A stretch of DNA of 64,000 nucleotides from assembly GCF_001696615.3 (NCBI RefSeq), contig NZ_CP032279.1, forward strand, positions 1,054,001-1,118,000, given 5' to 3'. The stretch's first letter is position 1. Every line of letters starts with the position of its first letter. Of this stretch, positions 26,071 to 38,376 are shown piece after piece. The translations under genes were made by a program, and so were the position numbers. The notes under the pieces were generated by a model. It did not search any database. It was not told the DNA's origin and worked only from the letters and a program-made list of their open reading frames with translations. The stretch comes from Acinetobacter sp. WCHAc010034 (GTDB taxonomy: Bacteria > Pseudomonadota > Gammaproteobacteria > Pseudomonadales > Moraxellaceae).

Positions 26071-27926
26071 TGCCTTCTCCATCCCTGCTGATAAGGGTCG
26101 CGGTAAGTCAATGGACTGTCATTCAGGCTTAAGCTTTGATAAAGGTTTTGCTGAATGCGCTGACCATCCGGCAGCCGGTAATTATTAATTCCGATCTTCT
26201 GGATAGATGCAGTCCTGAGCGCCTGAAAGTCCTGCTGATAGCGCTTCCAGTCTTTTGCATTCATATCCGGGCCTACGTCCAGACTGACAATCAAGCGCTG
26301 CCTTTGCGCCGCATCCAGGGTCTGAACCTGCTTCATTAACGCTTTGAATGTTTCGGGCTGCTGCACAGGATTCAACGTCAGGTACAGGAAGTCCGAAGTT
26401 TTTAACGCCTGAGTCACCAGCGGCTTCAAGCCAGCCAGAGAACTGTCTTTCAGGCTCAGTTTTAAAGCCGTCTGATAATCGTTGCTAATATTGGCGTAAT
26501 AATGCGCTTGCTCCTTGCTCCGCTCTTTAATCGCCATGACCTGCTTCACTTGCTGCGCGCATGGCGCTGACCAGCTGGCCTGGCTGAGCGCGCAGTCCAG
26601 CGTATCGCCGGTTTCCAGCATCAGCCCTTCAATCGAACTGTTGTTTCTCACCAAATCTGCCGTCAATTCGGCCAGATTGATGCCCTGCTTCAGCTCCAGG
26701 CTCATCGGCAGCTCCGCATAAACGCGGTTTGAAATGCGGGTTTTGGTCTGCCAGGCGGTGCGGTTCAGCAAGTCCTGCTGCACCGGCAGCTGCGCGTTCG
26801 GAAAAAATGCCGCATCAATTTTTCCATCCGCATTGTTGTCTATCACCGTTTTCAGCAGCAGCGTATTGCTCTTGAATGCGGTGATCTGATCCAGCAGCTG
26901 TCCCAGCTTCTGGTCAAACTCCTTGGTGTCGCGGCTTTGCAATTCAGCCAGGTTGAAGTTCAGGAAGCTTTTGCGCTGCTTATGCGGCGCACGCGCTTCC
27001 GCAATAAAGTCGATCATGTCCTGATGAATCTGTTCAGGCGTCGGGTTGTCAATAATCAGCGCGCGCTGATAGGTTTTTTCTGAATCCGCAAGGCTGGCGA
27101 CATTGCCCAAGCTGAATGACATGGGAATGCCGGCCCGCTGCGCCAGACCTTCAGTCTCTGGCGTTACTGCGCCGTAGGGCCAAAACACCGCCAGCGTGTT
27201 AATGCCCAGCTGCCGGTCCAGCTCCTGCTTGGATTTCTGCAAATCCGCAACAATCCGCGCCTGATATTCCTCATTCGTTTCATACTGCTTTTCGGCAGGA
27301 TAGTACTGGCGGGTGGTGGCGGCAGGCTCCATATTCAGCTGCGGATTGGCCAGAATGCCGCGGTGCAGGTTGTCTGAATGCGAGACAAATTCAGCAAGGC
27401 CGGACTGCTGCATTTCGCGCATCTGGTCCCAGTTCATTAAATTTCCTGCACCATAGGCTTCATAGGCGTCTTTGGTATTGCCGTTGATCCAGCTGGTCGG
27501 AATGGCGAAAACCGCCGGATATCCGTACTGCTTCAGCAAAGGGAAGACACGGCGGTAACTGCTGACCGCGCCGTCATCAAAAGTCAGCAGCAGCGCCTTT
27601 TCAGGCAGCTTCTGCTGCTTCTCGCGCGCCTGCAGAACATCCTGCAGGCGGATAGGATGCCAGCCTTCACGCCGGATCCAGGCAAAAAACTGCGACAGAT
27701 TCTGCGTGCTGATGGCGTATACATCACGGTCACCCTGTTTCGCCACATCATCGCGCACATCATGAAAGGTTAAAGGAATAAACTGATTTTCACGCAGCAG
27801 GCTTTCGGGCTTCGCGGCCTGGCTCTTGCCGGGCGGCGCCTGCACCGCTCCGGCATAGAGCGGAACCGGCGCCAGCAGGCTGAGCGCCAAAGCGCGCGGC
27901 AGCAATGTTTTGTTGATTTTTTTCAT
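26067..27926 (-). CDS. pgaB: PNAG N-deacetylase PgaB with a degenerate C-terminal hydrolase domain
   Basis: A 619-residue exported protein. The N-terminal polysaccharide deacetylase domain is intact: LTFDDG (D117, D118) and SHSDNLHRG (H183, H188). The C-terminal half aligns with the PgaB hydrolase domain but lacks its acidic motifs. NFNLAELQS (323-331) replaces the DLDYVYD region, VIDNNADG (361-368) replaces FADPDGDG, and GLMLETGDTLD (434-444) replaces GILFHDD. It probably deacetylates PNAG without cleaving it. The signal peptide lacks the lipobox cysteine of E. coli PgaB, so it may be soluble. It overlaps pgaA and pgaC by one and four bases. Confidence 0.92.
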   Translation of the reverse strand: MKKINKTLLPRALALSLLAPVPLYAGAVQAPPGKSQAAKPESLLRENQFIPLTFHDVRDDVAKQGDRDVYAISTQNLSQFFAWIRREGWHPIRLQDVLQAREKQQKLPEKALLLTFDDGAVSSYRRVFPLLKQYGYPAVFAIPTSWINGNTKDAYEAYGAGNLMNWDQMREMQQSGLAEFVSHSDNLHRGILANPQLNMEPAATTRQYYPAEKQYETNEEYQARIVADLQKSKQELDRQLGINTLAVFWPYGAVTPETEGLAQRAGIPMSFSLGNVASLADSEKTYQRALIIDNPTPEQIHQDMIDFIAEARAPHKQRKSFLNFNLAELQSRDTKEFDQKLGQLLDQITAFKSNTLLLKTVIDNNADGKIDAAFFPNAQLPVQQDLLNRTAWQTKTRISNRVYAELPMSLELKQGINLAELTADLVRNNSSIEGLMLETGDTLDCALSQASWSAPCAQQVKQVMAIKERSKEQAHYYANISNDYQTALKLSLKDSSLAGLKPLVTQALKTSDFLYLTLNPVQQPETFKALMKQVQTLDAAQRQRLIVSLDVGPDMNAKDWKRYQQDFQALRTASIQKIGINNYRLPDGQRIQQNLYQSLSLNDSPLTYRDPYQQGWRRQ

Positions 27927-30385
27927 TAGAAGCGCCCCTCAAATCCAAATACGGCATAAGTTCTTCTTTCATCTTCTCCGTCATAAGGGTGCACTCCCCA
28001 GCCAACGCCATAGTTCAGCTTCCACGTGCGTGACAGCTGCCAGTCGTGCTGGTAGTACAGGTTGTAAATAGGCTTGCCTGAGAAGCCTGTCTGCTTGAAG
28101 GTTCCCGCAGCGGCTTCAAAATGCTGGCTGAAATGCCGGTCATAGCTGCGCCAGGTTATCCAGTCATGCTCCAGCACCGCTTCTGCGCTGTAGCTCTGTT
28201 TTGGGTTGAAATAAGGCGCGTAGTCTCCCAGATCATTTTTTTCATAGCCGCCGCGCAGCGTGGCGCTGGTGATATGATGCGGCGCCTGAAACAGCTGCTG
28301 CTTGAAAAATCCGGAAAGTTCCTGGCGGGCATTGCCGTCATTAATATCCATCAATTTATAGGCCGCGCCCGCTTTGCGCGCCTCATTGGCCTGCCAGTTC
28401 AGGCCCATGCTATAACCTTCGCCTTCATGGCCCTGCGCCAGCGCCTGCAAAGGAATATCCGCCTGGCTGTCAAAGCCCAGCGCATAGCTCCAATGGTCAT
28501 TCAGCCAGTGAGACCAGTCCAGCTGCACGCCAAAACGGTCACCGTCTGTGCTTTGCGACAGCATGATGGAGGCAGCTTTGCGGTTTGAAGCCCATTCCAG
28601 CCCCAAGCCAACACGCTGATCCTTGATTTTCCCCTGTTCGTAGTCTGCCCAGCGGTTGCTGTGATCTGCAAAGAGGCGGTAATTGTCATTGAGCCAAGGG
28701 CTGTTCAGCCGCGTTCCGCTTTCCTGTTCTTTGGAGCCCTTCAGCCTGCCCAGCAAAGCGTCATTGTCCGATTCGCTTTTGGAAAATGTGCTCCGGTGCT
28801 GAATTGTGGCATGGCGCCGGTCATCCAGCGCCTTTTTGCTTTGCTGCACGCCGGTGTCATCGCCGGCGCTGCGCATTAAACGCTGAGTCTGCTGGCGCCA
28901 TGACTGAATCTGGCCAAGCGCCTGCGCATTCTGCATGCTGGTAATTTGGCTGGACTGGTCTATAGGCTCAACGCTGTTCCACTGATCCAGCGTCTGCTGT
29001 GAAAGTTCGGGCTTTTCACGCCAGCGCTGCACAATCGCCAGATTATTCTGATAGCTGATGTTTGCCGGCGCCTTCGCCACAATTTCATTAAAATACCGCT
29101 CTGCCTTGCCGTGCTCCTTGCGGTAAACATAATTCAAGCCTTTGAGCCCAATAAACTCCGTGCGGTCATCATGCGTGACTTTGTCAACGCCTTTGGCATT
29201 GCTGTACCTGAAGGTCGGCAGCTGCTTATCCATCTCTACAAGCAGCTTATCGGCCTCTTTAAATTTTTCCTGCTCAATCAGGCTGAAGTACAGGCCTGCA
29301 TAAACGTTGTAGTCCGCATAATTTTTTTCAGCAAACAGGCTCTTGTACAGCTTCTCAGCTTTCTTCGGCTGGCGCATCCGCAGATAGCTGTCCGCCAGGG
29401 CATGCCTGACATAAGTCGGCATTTCCATTGGGCCAACGCCGGTTTTGGCAATTTGCGCCACCGCCTGTTCCGGCAGGTTCCGCGCATTCAGCGCAAAGAT
29501 GTATTCATAATAAAAGTGCCGCCTTAAAGCCGGGTCTGCAGGCAATTGCGCCTCGTAGGCCTTCATCTCTGCAAGCACTGCGTCCAGCGAAATAAAAGCC
29601 TCTTCCCCCCGGTTCATGGTGACGGCATTTTTAGCGGCCTGAATGCCCTGCTGAATGCGTTCTGAAAACTCGCTCATTTTCAGCACATGCCGCAGTGTAG
29701 GACGCGATGCATCCAGCTGCTTTAACTGGATATACTGCCGCGCCTTGGCATAGTCACTGTTCATAATCAGCGCCAAGACATACTGCTCCTGGGCATCTAC
29801 GCTTTCCGTTCCCTCCACTGCGCGCTGCGCGGCGTTCAGGGAGTCTGCAGGCATATCCAGCAGGCGGTAGGCATAGGCCAGCTTTGACTGATAATCCGCA
29901 TCCAGCGGCTGCAGATTCGCCTGTTCCAGTATTTCGCGCGCGCGGCTTTTCTGCCCGGCTTCGGCCTGCAGCACGCCTTGCCACAGCATCCACTGCGGCG
30001 ACGGGTCAACACTGCTGAATTTCGCGGCCCATTGAATTGCTGCGTCGTACTGCTTGATATCCCGCAGCGCTTTCAGGACACTCACCTTGCCGTAATCAGG
30101 GAATGTGGCAGGGTCAATATTCATCAGATAAGCTTTATCTGAATCGGTAAATTTTGCATTGGCGTAACGCAGCACAACATAGTCTGCAATGAGTTTCTGA
30201 TTCTGCGGGTCCTGCTCTAACAATGTTTTTAATTGATCTAAACCCTGATTCACCTTCCCGCCTTGAATGTCTGCAACGCTCTGTTCTCTTTGCTGATCAA
30301 CTGACTCGGCTGCAAATACCACTGACGGAAGACTGGAAAGAATCGAATAAAAACATAATCGGCATAAGTAAGTTTTATAAGCCAT
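27926..30385 (-). CDS. pgaA: PNAG outer-membrane export porin PgaA
   Basis: An 819-residue outer-membrane protein that exports partly deacetylated PNAG. It has a signal peptide (cleavage after about residue 25, VFA-AES) and a periplasmic TPR superhelix over roughly residues 30-490. A C-terminal beta-barrel of about 300 residues ends in phenylalanine (FGFEGRF), the usual BAM signal. It is the first gene of pgaABCD. Two palindromes lie in its upstream region, suggesting regulated transcription. Confidence 0.93.
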   Translation of the reverse strand: MAYKTYLCRLCFYSILSSLPSVVFAAESVDQQREQSVADIQGGKVNQGLDQLKTLLEQDPQNQKLIADYVVLRYANAKFTDSDKAYLMNIDPATFPDYGKVSVLKALRDIKQYDAAIQWAAKFSSVDPSPQWMLWQGVLQAEAGQKSRAREILEQANLQPLDADYQSKLAYAYRLLDMPADSLNAAQRAVEGTESVDAQEQYVLALIMNSDYAKARQYIQLKQLDASRPTLRHVLKMSEFSERIQQGIQAAKNAVTMNRGEEAFISLDAVLAEMKAYEAQLPADPALRRHFYYEYIFALNARNLPEQAVAQIAKTGVGPMEMPTYVRHALADSYLRMRQPKKAEKLYKSLFAEKNYADYNVYAGLYFSLIEQEKFKEADKLLVEMDKQLPTFRYSNAKGVDKVTHDDRTEFIGLKGLNYVYRKEHGKAERYFNEIVAKAPANISYQNNLAIVQRWREKPELSQQTLDQWNSVEPIDQSSQITSMQNAQALGQIQSWRQQTQRLMRSAGDDTGVQQSKKALDDRRHATIQHRSTFSKSESDNDALLGRLKGSKEQESGTRLNSPWLNDNYRLFADHSNRWADYEQGKIKDQRVGLGLEWASNRKAASIMLSQSTDGDRFGVQLDWSHWLNDHWSYALGFDSQADIPLQALAQGHEGEGYSMGLNWQANEARKAGAAYKLMDINDGNARQELSGFFKQQLFQAPHHITSATLRGGYEKNDLGDYAPYFNPKQSYSAEAVLEHDWITWRSYDRHFSQHFEAAAGTFKQTGFSGKPIYNLYYQHDWQLSRTWKLNYGVGWGVHPYDGEDERRTYAVFGFEGRF

Positions 30386-30417
30386 TGATTATTCGCATTA
30401 GTTGAGTAATTTTTATA

Positions 30418-30476
30418 AAGTCACGGAATATGACTTAACTCTCAATATAGTCTTATTCTGGTTTAAATTTAACCAG
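30418..30476 (-). promoter_or_regulatory. Paired palindromes upstream of pgaA
   Basis: AAGTCA (30418-30423) pairs with TGACTT (30431-30436). CTGGTT (30458-30463) pairs with AACCAG (30471-30476) around a TA-only centre. On the minus strand a -10-like TATATT (30444-30449) lies between them, and the second palindrome overlaps the -35 position. The arrangement suggests an operator controlling the pga operon. Confidence 0.5.
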
Positions 30477-30544
30477 TCTTTCGATGATTTATGTAAACAA
30501 TCATTAAGCCGGTTTTGGGCCGCATTTCTCAGTTTCAGCACTGC

Positions 30545-30578
30545 AAAAAAAATGCTCCTTGTAACAGGAGCATTTTTT
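30545..30578 (-). terminator. Terminator of sucCD
   Basis: AAATGCTCCT and AGGAGCATTT form a strong hairpin flanked by long A and T runs, 17 bp after the sucD stop. Confidence 0.88.
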
Positions 30579-30594
30579 GACTGTGCCGGAAAAG

Positions 30595-31485
30595 TTAAGC
30601 CAGGCCTTTTTCCTGCAGCACCTGCAGCATGGTCGAACCCAGCTCCGCCGGACTGCGGGTATAAGCCATTCCAGCGCGCTCAAAGGCTGCGAATTTTTCT
30701 TCCGCAGTGCCCTTGCCGCCGGAAATAATCGCGCCAGCATGCCCCATGCGCTTGCCTTTCGGCGCAGTCACGCCGGCAATATAGCCGACGACCGGCTTGG
30801 TTACATGGGCCTGAATGTACTCGGCTGCTTCTTCTTCCGCTGTGCCGCCAATCTCGCCAATCATGATGATGGCTTCGGTTTGCGGATCTTCCTGAAACAG
30901 CTTCAGGCAGTCAATCTGATTCATGCCCGGAATCGGGTCGCCGCCGATGCCGATGCAAGTTGACTGGCCAAGGCCCAGCTTGGTGGTTTGCGCAACCGCT
31001 TCATAAGTCAGCGTGCCTGAACGCGAGATGATGCCGATTTTGCCCGGCTGATGAATGTGCCCCGGCATAATGCCGATTTTGCATTCGCCTGGCGTGATAA
31101 TGCCCGGACAGTTCGGCCCAATCAGGCGGGTGCCATTGCCATTAGTTTCCAGATAGCGCTTGGCTTTCAGCATGTCTAAAGTCGGCACGCCCTCGGTAAT
31201 CACCACAATCAGCTCAAGGCCGGCATCAATTGCTTCAATCACCGAATCCAGCACAAAAGGCGCCGGCACATAAATGGAGGTTGCGGTTGCGCCAGTTTCA
31301 CGCACCGCTTCCTTCATGGTGTTGAACACAGGCAGGTTTAGATGGCGTTGCCCGCCTTTGCCCGGCGTTACCCCGCCCACCACTTTGGTGCCGTAGGCGA
31401 TGGACTGCTCTGAATGGAATGTGCCGTTTTTGCCGGTAAAGCCCTGCACTAATACTTTTGTGTCTTTATTTACTAATACGCTCAT
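30595..31485 (-). CDS. sucD: Succinyl-CoA synthetase alpha subunit
   Basis: The alpha subunit of the TCA-cycle enzyme that converts succinyl-CoA to succinate with ATP or GTP formation. The 296-residue protein has the CoA-binding Rossmann domain ([15 protein letters not shown], near residue 14) and the phospho-histidine segment [14 protein letters not shown] near residue 245. It forms a tight operon with sucC, 13 bp upstream, and ends at a strong terminator. Confidence 0.97.
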   Translation of the reverse strand: MSVLVNKDTKVLVQGFTGKNGTFHSEQSIAYGTKVVGGVTPGKGGQRHLNLPVFNTMKEAVRETGATATSIYVPAPFVLDSVIEAIDAGLELIVVITEGVPTLDMLKAKRYLETNGNGTRLIGPNCPGIITPGECKIGIMPGHIHQPGKIGIISRSGTLTYEAVAQTTKLGLGQSTCIGIGGDPIPGMNQIDCLKLFQEDPQTEAIIMIGEIGGTAEEEAAEYIQAHVTKPVVGYIAGVTAPKGKRMGHAGAIISGGKGTAEEKFAAFERAGMAYTRSPAELGSTMLQVLQEKGLA

Positions 31486-31498
31486 GCTTGATGCTCCC

Positions 31499-32665
31499 TT
31501 AGCCTTTCACTGCAGCGACAATTTTTTCCGCAGCGTCGGCAAGGCCAGTGGCAGAAATTAAAGTCAGACCCGATTCATCTAATAACTTAGCACCCAATTC
31601 AGCGTTATTACCCTCTAAGCGAACAACAACAGGGACTGTTACATGAACTTCCTGAACCGCCGCAATAATGGCTTCGGCAATCATGTCGCAGCGCACAATG
31701 CCGCCAAAAATATTGATCAGCACGCTCTGCACGGAACTGTCCGCCAGAATAATTTTGAAGGCTTCAATCACGCGCTCCTTGGTCGCGCCACCGCCCACAT
31801 CCAGAAAGTTTGCCGGCTGGCCGCCGTAGAGCTTGATGATGTCCATGGTCGCCATGGCCAAGCCTGCGCCATTCACCATGCAGCCGATATTGCCCTGCAG
31901 CGCCACATAGTTCAGGTCATGCTCAGAGGCTTTCAGCTCGCGCTCATTTTCCTGCGACTTGTCGCGCAGCGCAGCCACTTCCGGCAGGCGGTACAAAGCA
32001 TTTGAGTCAATGCCGATTTTGGCGTCTACACAGAGGATTTCGCCGTTTTCGCGCACCGACAGCGGATTGATTTCAAACAGCGCAAAATCGTTTTCAATAA
32101 AGGCCTGATAGGCGGCCGTCATGATCTTCACAAACTGGGCGATCTGCTCATTTTTCAGCTTCAAGGCAAAGCCGACTTCGCGCGCCTGAAACGGCTGCAG
32201 CCCGACCAGAGGATCGACCTCGACCTTAATAATTTTTTCCGGGGTTTCTTCGGCGACTTTTTCAATTTCCACACCGCCTTCGGTCGATGCCATGAACGTC
32301 ACGCGCCGGCTGGAGCGGTCAACGACTGCGCCTAAATACAGCTCGCGCTCTACGGGATAAACATCTTCGGCAACTAAAATGCTGCTGACCGGCTGGCCGC
32401 CGGCATCGGTCTGATAGGTCACCAGGCGCGTGCCGATAATACTGCCGGCATAGTCAGCAGCTTCCTGAGCGGTTTTGACGACCTTTACGCCGCCGGCTTT
32501 GCCCCGGCCGCCGGCATGCACTTGGGCCTTCATCACAGCAAACTTGCCGCCCAGCTGTTCAAAAGCCTGAACGGCTTCTTCCGCATTGGACGCAAGAATG
32601 CCTTCCTGAACAGGCATGCCATACTTTTTCAACAATGCTTTTGCTTGGTATTCATGTAGATTCAT
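31499..32665 (-). CDS. sucC: Succinyl-CoA synthetase beta subunit
   Basis: The nucleotide-binding subunit of succinyl-CoA synthetase. The 388-residue protein begins [19 protein letters not shown] and contains the ATP-grasp signature around [16 protein letters not shown] (residues 45-60). The C-terminal CoA-ligase domain includes [10 protein letters not shown]. It has its own promoter region after the lpd terminator, so sucCD may be expressed separately from sucAB-lpd. Confidence 0.97.
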   Translation of the reverse strand: MNLHEYQAKALLKKYGMPVQEGILASNAEEAVQAFEQLGGKFAVMKAQVHAGGRGKAGGVKVVKTAQEAADYAGSIIGTRLVTYQTDAGGQPVSSILVAEDVYPVERELYLGAVVDRSSRRVTFMASTEGGVEIEKVAEETPEKIIKVEVDPLVGLQPFQAREVGFALKLKNEQIAQFVKIMTAAYQAFIENDFALFEINPLSVRENGEILCVDAKIGIDSNALYRLPEVAALRDKSQENERELKASEHDLNYVALQGNIGCMVNGAGLAMATMDIIKLYGGQPANFLDVGGGATKERVIEAFKIILADSSVQSVLINIFGGIVRCDMIAEAIIAAVQEVHVTVPVVVRLEGNNAELGAKLLDESGLTLISATGLADAAEKIVAAVKG

Positions 32666-32801
32666 TGTTTACCTTTTACTGTTTTTTTCGCTTTGTTATT
32701 GCAGTTTATGTGCCAATGCTGATCATCAGCACCAATAATTCTTAAAACTTTCTTCTCTTTATTTTTAGATGATTATTCATGCAAAAACAACCACTAAATG
32801 C

Positions 32802-32828
32802 AAAAAGAGCGGCCTAAGCCGCTCTTTT
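32802..32828 (-). terminator. Terminator of lpd
   Basis: AAAGAGCGGC-CTAA-GCCGCTCTTT, with an A5 run giving U5 on the minus strand, directly follows the lpd stop. It separates sucAB-lpd from sucCD. Confidence 0.85.
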
Positions 32829-32835
32829 CTTCATC

Positions 32836-34312
<1,477 letters not shown>

Positions 34313-34328
34313 GTTTTATTCTTTAAAA

Positions 34329-35525
34329 TTAAAGGTCAAGGATCAGTTTAGCTGGCTCTTCTAACAATTCTTTAATTGTTACAAGGAAGCCTACCGCTTC
34401 TTTGCCATCGATTAAACGGTGGTCATAAGAAAGCGCTAAATACATCATCGGCAGGATTTCCACTTGACCGTTTACCGCCATTGGACGCTCTTGGATTTTA
34501 TGCATGCCCAAGATTGCAGTTTGCGGCGTGTTCAGGATTGGAGTAGAAAGCAGTGAGCCGAAAGTACCGCCATTGGTGATGGTGAATGTACCGCCAGTCA
34601 TGTCTTCAATGCCCAGCTTGCCGTCACGCGCTTTATAAGCGAAATCACGGATGCCGTTTTCAACTTCAGCATAGTTCATGCGGTCAGTATCGCGCAGCAC
34701 AGGAACAACAAGGCCGCGGTCAGAAGATACCGCTACGCCGATGTCATAGTAGCCGTGGTAAACGATGTCATTGCCGTCAATAGAAGCATTAACTGCCGGG
34801 TAGCGCTTAAGCGCTTCAGTCGCCGCTTTAACGAAGAATGACATGAAGCCAAGGCGCGCGCCGTGGCGCTTTTCAAATGCGTCTTTGTATTGAGCGCGCA
34901 TTTCCATGATTGGCTTCATGTTGACTTCGTTGAACGTTGTCAGCATTGCAGTTTCTTGCGTCGCCGCCAGCAGGCGCTCAGCAACACGCTTGCGCAGGCG
35001 GGTCATAGGAACGCGCTTTTCAATGCGCTCGCCTACCGCTACGCTTAATGGCGCAGCTGCAGGAGCCGCCGGCTTAGCCTGATGGTTGGCAACATCTTCT
35101 TTGGTGATGCGGCCGCCGCGGCCTGTGCCCGCAACGTCAGCAGCTGGAATGCCAGACTCAGTCAATGCTTTACGCACTGCAGGCGCCTGATCAGCAACAG
35201 CAGCGCCGGCAGCAGCTTGAACTGCAGCAGCCGGTTCAGCTTTCTGTTCAGCCTGAGGCGCGGCAGCTGGCGCTGCGCCGGAAACTGCGCCTTCTTCAAA
35301 CTGCGCAATCACTTCAGCGGAAAGCACTGTGTCGCCTTCATTTTTAACAATAGCTGCAATCGTGCCGTCTGCAGGAGCTACAACTTCCAGCACAACTTTG
35401 TCAGTTTCAATATCACAAATCACTTCGTCGCGTGATACTGCTTCACCAGGCTGCTTGTGCCAAGTTGCAATTGTGCCGTCAGCAACTGATTCTGGGAACA
35501 CCGGTGCTTTAATTTCGGTTGCCAT
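34329..35525 (-). CDS. sucB: 2-Oxoglutarate dehydrogenase E2 (dihydrolipoyl succinyltransferase)
   Basis: A 398-residue core enzyme of the 2-oxoglutarate dehydrogenase complex that transfers succinyl groups from lipoamide to CoA. The N-terminal lipoyl domain has the modified lysine at K43 (ETDKVVLEV). An Ala/Pro-rich linker and a peripheral-subunit-binding domain ([10 protein letters not shown], near residue 116) follow. The catalytic domain ends with [16 protein letters not shown]. The gene follows sucA by 16 bp. Confidence 0.97.
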   Translation of the reverse strand: MATEIKAPVFPESVADGTIATWHKQPGEAVSRDEVICDIETDKVVLEVVAPADGTIAAIVKNEGDTVLSAEVIAQFEEGAVSGAAPAAAPQAEQKAEPAAAVQAAAGAAVADQAPAVRKALTESGIPAADVAGTGRGGRITKEDVANHQAKPAAPAAAPLSVAVGERIEKRVPMTRLRKRVAERLLAATQETAMLTTFNEVNMKPIMEMRAQYKDAFEKRHGARLGFMSFFVKAATEALKRYPAVNASIDGNDIVYHGYYDIGVAVSSDRGLVVPVLRDTDRMNYAEVENGIRDFAYKARDGKLGIEDMTGGTFTITNGGTFGSLLSTPILNTPQTAILGMHKIQERPMAVNGQVEILPMMYLALSYDHRLIDGKEAVGFLVTIKELLEEPAKLILDL

Positions 35526-35541
35526 TACTAAAAATCTCCTG

Positions 35542-38376
35542 TTATTCAGCCACGATCGCTAAAGCGTCATTCACGAGCTGAGCTTGTTGTTTTGCATGCA
35601 AATAAGGTGAACCGCAGGCAGGCGCCGCAGATGCCGGACGGCCTGCGTAGCTGATGCGTACCTGTTTACCCGCTTTCATTACGTCGTCATATAAGCGCGG
35701 CGCGATGAATAGCCAAGCGCCCTGGTTTTTCGGCTCTTCCTGCGCCCAAACGATTTCTTTTACGTTTGGATAAGAAGCAAGCACTTCTGCAAGGCGTTTT
35801 TCCGGGTACGGGTACAATTGTTCAATACGGACGATTGCTGTGTTTTCAAGGGCCTGCTCACGGCGTTTTTCCAGCAGGTCGTAATAAACTTTGCCGCCGC
35901 ACAGTACAAGGCGGGTAACGTCCGCTTTGCTGATTTGATCAATTTCATCAATTACTGTCTGGAATGTGCCGGTTGCCAGCTCTTCCAGTGTCGAAACCGC
36001 CAGTTTGTGGCGCAGCAGCGATTTTGGAGAGGTGATAATCATCGGCTTGCGGATCGGGCGGACAGCCTGACGGCGCATGGCGTGGAAAATCTGCGCAGGC
36101 GTTGTCGGAGTAATCACCTGCATGTTGTCTTCAGCGCAAAGCTGCAGGAAACGCTCCAGGCGTGCAGATGAATGCTCAGGGCCCTGGCCTTCAAAACCGT
36201 GCGGAAGCAGCAAGGTCAAGCCGCATACGCGTTCCCATTTGGTTTCGCCGGAAGAAATGAACTGGTCAATCACCACTTGCGCGCAGTTTGCGAAGTCGCC
36301 GAATTGCGCTTCCCAAATGATCAAGCTTTTCGGCAAAGTGGTTGAATAGCCGTATTCAAATGCCAGCACAGCCATTTCAGATAACAGCGAATCATAAATC
36401 GCGGTGCGCGGCTGATTCTCTTTCAAATTGCACAGCGGAATGTAGGTTGAACCGTCAACCTGGTTATGCAGTTTGGCATGGCGGTGCGAGAATGTGCCGC
36501 GGCCCACGTCTTCACCGGTAATGCGGAACAGGTAGCCTTCATCCAGAACAGTTGCATAAGCCAGAGTTTCAGCTGCGCCCCAGTTCAATGGAATTTCGCC
36601 GGTCTGCATTTTCAGGCGGTCATCAATCACTTTTGCAACTTGGCGCTGCATCACGAAGCCTTCAGGAAGCTCGCGCATTTTCGCGCCCAGCTCTTTCAAG
36701 CGTTCGATTGGGAAAGTCGTGTCCCATTCATCAGTGTATTCATGGCCAAGGTATGGAGACCAGTCCACAAACATTTTCTTGTTCGGCTCAAGCACCAGCG
36801 CGTTGGCAACATGCTTGCCCGCTTCAAGGTCAGAACGGTACTGCTCAACCATCTGGTCAGCCGCAGCGCGGTCAAGCACGCCTTCCTGCACCAGCTGGTC
36901 CGCATACAGCGTACGCGTAGAAGCTTTCTTGTTGATGACTTGATACATCATCGGCTGCGTTGCTGCCGGCTCGTCCGCTTCGTTATGGCCGCGGCGGCGG
37001 TAGCAGAACATGTCAATCACCACATCCTTGCGGAAAGTGTGGCGGAAGTCATGCGCCAATTGCGCAACAAACAGCACCGCTTCAGGGTCATCGCCATTCA
37101 CATGGAAAATCGGCGCCTGAATCATTTTCGCGATATCGGTACAGTATTCTGTAGAGCGCGCATCACGCGGATCAGAGGTTGTGAAGCCGACTTGGTTGTT
37201 TACCACGATGTGAACCGTACCGCCTACCGTATAGCCGCGAGTTTGCGACATCTGGAAGGTTTCCTGGTTAACGCCCTGGCCTGCAAATGCAGCATCGCCG
37301 TGAACAATGACCGGCAATACGTCATCGCCGCCAATGTCTTTGCGGCGCACTTGGCGCGCGCGCACCGAACCTTCAACTACAGGCCCGACAATTTCCAAGT
37401 GCGACGGGTTAAACGCCAATGCCAAGTGGACTTCGCCGCCCGGAGTCATAACGTTTGAAGAGAAGCCCTGATGGTACTTAACGTCGCCAGAACCTTTCTT
37501 ATGCAGTGATTTGCCTTCAAATTCACCGAAAAGGTCTGCCGGGTTTTTACCCATGATGTTGACCAGCAAGTTCAGGCGGCCGCGGTGAGGCATGCCGATC
37601 ACCACTTCTTTGCAGCCTACAGAGCCTGCGCGCTGAATCAGCTCATTCACCATTGGAATGAAAGACTCGCCGCCTTCCACGCCAAAGCGCTTCGCGCCGA
37701 CAAATTTGCTGCCTAAATATTTTTCAAGGCCTTCAGCTGCGGTTAAGCGCTCCAATACGTGCTTTTTCTGATCTGCATTGAAGCCGAACTGATTGCGCGC
37801 GCCTTCAAGGCGCTGCTGAATCCAGCGTTTTTCTTTGGTGTCTACAATGTGCATGTATTCAGTGCCGATAGAAGCGCAGTAGGTCGCTTCCATAGCCTGA
37901 ACAATTTCACCCAGCGTAGCTTCAGCTTTGCCAATCGCCAGGTTGCCGGTGTTGAACGGCGTATCTAAATCGGATTGAGTCAAGCCATGCGCTGCAAGAT
38001 CCAGATCCGGCACAATTTCACGCTTAGCCAGGCCTAATGGATCGAGTTTCGCTTTTTGATGGCCGCGGTTGCGGTACGCCGCGATTAACTGCAATACGCC
38101 AATTTGACGGCGCTCATGCTCAGAACTTACTGCACTTTGAACCACAGGCTGAACACGGCTTGAATTGCGGCCTAATAACAGGAATTGCTCACGTACATTG
38201 CTGTGCGGCTGATCACCTTTAGGGAATTTATCGAAGTATTCGCGCCAGTCAGCTTCTACTGAGTCTGGAGCTGTCAGATACTGCTCATAAAGTTCTTCAA
38301 TATACGCTGCACTGTCAGCGGAAAGTTCTGTGTCAAGACGCAGTGCGTCAGCAACTTCTTGCATTTGTGGACCCAT
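35542..38376 (-). CDS. sucA: 2-Oxoglutarate dehydrogenase E1
   Basis: A 944-residue thiamine-diphosphate enzyme that decarboxylates 2-oxoglutarate and succinylates the lipoyl group of SucB. Conserved segments include [48 protein letters not shown] and the C-terminal [13 protein letters not shown]. Translation may begin at 38376 (MGPQMQEV) or four codons later. An AGGA lies one base before the first ATG and 13 before the second, so neither spacing is ideal. It heads the sucAB-lpd transcript and has about 780 bp of non-coding DNA upstream. Confidence 0.96.
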   Translation of the reverse strand: MGPQMQEVADALRLDTELSADSAAYIEELYEQYLTAPDSVEADWREYFDKFPKGDQPHSNVREQFLLLGRNSSRVQPVVQSAVSSEHERRQIGVLQLIAAYRNRGHQKAKLDPLGLAKREIVPDLDLAAHGLTQSDLDTPFNTGNLAIGKAEATLGEIVQAMEATYCASIGTEYMHIVDTKEKRWIQQRLEGARNQFGFNADQKKHVLERLTAAEGLEKYLGSKFVGAKRFGVEGGESFIPMVNELIQRAGSVGCKEVVIGMPHRGRLNLLVNIMGKNPADLFGEFEGKSLHKKGSGDVKYHQGFSSNVMTPGGEVHLALAFNPSHLEIVGPVVEGSVRARQVRRKDIGGDDVLPVIVHGDAAFAGQGVNQETFQMSQTRGYTVGGTVHIVVNNQVGFTTSDPRDARSTEYCTDIAKMIQAPIFHVNGDDPEAVLFVAQLAHDFRHTFRKDVVIDMFCYRRRGHNEADEPAATQPMMYQVINKKASTRTLYADQLVQEGVLDRAAADQMVEQYRSDLEAGKHVANALVLEPNKKMFVDWSPYLGHEYTDEWDTTFPIERLKELGAKMRELPEGFVMQRQVAKVIDDRLKMQTGEIPLNWGAAETLAYATVLDEGYLFRITGEDVGRGTFSHRHAKLHNQVDGSTYIPLCNLKENQPRTAIYDSLLSEMAVLAFEYGYSTTLPKSLIIWEAQFGDFANCAQVVIDQFISSGETKWERVCGLTLLLPHGFEGQGPEHSSARLERFLQLCAEDNMQVITPTTPAQIFHAMRRQAVRPIRKPMIITSPKSLLRHKLAVSTLEELATGTFQTVIDEIDQISKADVTRLVLCGGKVYYDLLEKRREQALENTAIVRIEQLYPYPEKRLAEVLASYPNVKEIVWAQEEPKNQGAWLFIAPRLYDDVMKAGKQVRISYAGRPASAAPACGSPYLHAKQQAQLVNDALAIVAE

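Noticed and set aside
28156..28588. Open frames antisense to pgaA and other large genes
   Set aside because: Long GC-skewed genes generate many antisense frames. None has start signals or a recognisable domain.
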